Part shown: positions 62,301 through 64,000 of the stretch, piece after piece
How positions within the stretch are numbered: position 1 is the stretch's first letter
Layout of the letters: every line of letters starts with the position of its first letter
Assembly (NCBI GenBank): GCA_018697195.1
Contig: JAGMWU010000041.1
Location: 300,754 to 364,753 of the forward strand
DNA from: Certhia americana
Lineage: Eukaryota > Chordata > Aves > Passeriformes > Certhiidae
Length of the DNA: 64,000 nt
Direction of reading: 5' to 3'
Position numbers and translations under genes: made by a program
Notes under the pieces: generated by a model
The model's database searches: none
Seen by the model: the letters and a program-made list of their open reading frames with translations, nothing else
Told to the model about the DNA's origin: nothing

Positions 62301-64000
62301 TAAAAATGCTCTGCAGCAGGCTCAGAGCTGCTTTTCCCCCTCTCCCTCTCTCTCTTTTTGTTCAGTTGCCTGGCATCCGCTAACCCACAAGCTGCTGTTT
62401 CCCTTTCCAAAGAAGCTCTGATGGGTGGAGGGCCAGGAAAAATTAGCCCAACTGATGAATGCAATCTCGACAGAAAATATGTTTTTTATCAGAGACCACA
62501 TGTTGCCAACAGCAATTAAAGTAAAACTGGGTGATTTCATCGGATATAAGCCTGCATAAAAACCCTCTGGACCTGCTGATCAGGTGTCTGTCGGCTCAAG
62601 AGGATTACTCGGGTGCTCCAGAGCTTGCTGCCGCTGGGAAGGGCAGCCAGGGCCGGGGAGGGTGCCAGGAATGCCCAGAGCAGCATGTGTGCTTGCTTGG
62701 AGCCTGCTGCCTGCCTGGTGGAGTGGCTAGGAGAGTGCTCCTAGGCCTCAGAGGGAAGCACTTGGAATGCGAGCCATGGCACAACAGAACCTGGCTCCAA
62801 GGTGTATTTTATATACCAGCCTTGCCTATAGCCCAAGGAACAAGAACAAGTGACCAGAGAGCATCAGAGCTCCAGCTGATGAGGACTTCTCCTCATTAGT
62901 GCCATTCGCACTATCTGTGTCACACTCCTGAACTGACAGAGGCTCAGCCCATCAACCGTGAGAGGAGCTGAATAAATGACCATGACTGGCAAAGGAATTA
63001 CAGGAGTAAATGGCTCCAGCATCCATCTGAGTCTGTGCAGCATGTGCACCAGGCAAGCCCTGAGAGACCTTGGTGGATGTGTCCACAGAAGAGAGCAGTG
63101 TGGATAATAAAGGATAAGGGGACGATGCAGTGGGCAAACAACAAGGAAGAGAGGTAGGGCAGGAGCAGGTGAGGATCACTGAGTGCCTTCCTGGGAAGCC
63201 GAAACCAAGAGGTTTTATTTTTTGGCCAGATGAACCAAGGAGGAGGGACAGCTCCTGGGACCTAACTACAAATCATTTAAAAAGCCTATGCATAAATAGT
63301 TACCATCATACCCTAACAAACCACTTAAACCAGACAGGTCTGCTTTGGGTACATCATGACACTGAAGCCCTTGACAAGGTCAGAGCCCCCTGTTTCCATG
63401 AGTTAGGTATTTGTTTTTGTTCTGGGTCAGAAGACTTTCAGGTAAGAAAAACAAAGCAGGATTTTGGGACTATCCTAGGGCTCAGGGGGAAGGAAGTTCA
63501 CCAGTCCCAGGATTTCAGCCTAGACTGACTGTAGTAAGATTCAACTGTGACCAGTAACAGAAGACACCAGAGAAGACAGAGAAGTTAATTCTTCAGACTG
63601 GTATATGAGATCATGTAATGCACATACATGCAGAGATAACTACACTCATGTACACACAGATACACCCAAATTCAGCCAGCAGGGGCGACAGCCAGCTCAG
63701 GTGTCTTGGATGCAGACATCTGGGAAGGTTTCTACGGCAGCACATCCCATGAGGTTGCAGCACGGACAAGTCCTTGCTGCAAATCCAACCCCAGAACTCT
63801 GTAAAGCCACTATTCCTGAAAACCAGCACCTCTCCCAGTGTAAGCACTGCCTCTACCTCACAGCATCCTCTTGTTACTTGCCACTTGCCACTTAGTGGAA
63901 CAGTCATTAAAAATATAAATACCATTAAAAAGCTGCTGTACATTAGACAGCAGTGTGGCCATGTGAGAGTCAGGCCAGGGCTGCCACCTGAGCACGTGGC
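62301..64000. other. Non-coding unique DNA, no gene seen
   Basis: Frames up to 132 codons without recognisable content. A CTCF-like half match (CCAGCAGGGGCGACA at 63676-63690, one G short of the usual core) is the only motif of note. No mobile element or RNA gene recognised to the window end. Confidence 0.5.

Noticed and set aside
63676..63690. CTCF-like CCAGCAGGGGCGACA
   Set aside because: It is one G short of the consensus core, and no other support was found.
1..64000. Prokaryotic systems (CRISPR arrays, operons, phage, toxin-antitoxin) and tRNA/rRNA genes
   Set aside because: Composition, frame lengths and the CR1 fragment point to vertebrate DNA. I saw no direct-repeat/spacer array, no operon-like coding and no tRNA A/B-box pair on reading through.

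Overview
This window looks like vertebrate nuclear DNA, most likely avian. There are no closely packed long reading frames, no ribosome-binding-site/operon structure and no rRNA or tRNA. Open frames on both strands are short, overlapping and low in recognisable protein content. The one interspersed repeat I can name is the 3' end of a CR1 LINE (17978-18082, + strand), the dominant retroposon of birds and other sauropsids. The low density of recognisable repeats over 64 kb also fits a bird genome. I cannot name the locus, and I recognise no protein-coding exon. The simplest reading is an intergenic stretch or the inside of a very large intron.

Layout. 1-4.6 kb is unique non-coding DNA with a cluster of GTAC-centred palindromes at 3.2 kb. 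4.62-4.94 kb pairs an AT-rich homeobox-motif block with a short CpG cluster. 4.9-17 kb is mostly unremarkable, with an AT-rich block at 7.78-8.06 kb and a small CpG cluster at 13.3 kb. The CR1 fragment lies at 18 kb. 19.06-21.1 kb is the most distinctive block: it keeps many CpGs without being GC-rich, carries a 9-bp-arm inverted repeat and a palindromic TAATTA pair, and ends at a strong splice-acceptor-like tract. 21-37 kb is mixed unique sequence with a possible decayed repeat at 25.6-26.1 kb, a full cAMP-response-element palindrome with extra half-sites at 32.4 kb, a GC-rich stretch at 36.5 kb and a second acceptor-like tract at 37.1 kb. 37.6-54 kb contains a GT microsatellite, AT-rich blocks that may be conserved elements (38.0-38.45, 43.8-44.25 and 49.86-50.11 kb), a short hairpin at 46.05 kb and a CpG cluster at 47.5-47.8 kb. 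At 54.116-54.250 kb is a clean two-phase pentamer array, six GATTC units followed by 21 TATTC units. 54.5-64 kb holds further candidate regulatory blocks, notably 60.5-61.2 kb with three exact TGAGTCA (AP-1/Maf) sites, and a CpG-dense cluster at 62.08-62.30 kb.

Working together. With no genes identified, the best-supported functional hypothesis is a cis-regulatory landscape: several separated AT-rich blocks with homeodomain, AP-1 and CRE motifs and locally retained CpGs, as around developmental regulators in amniotes. This is inference; a whole-genome alignment would decide it. I did not find convincing evidence of a previously undescribed biological system.
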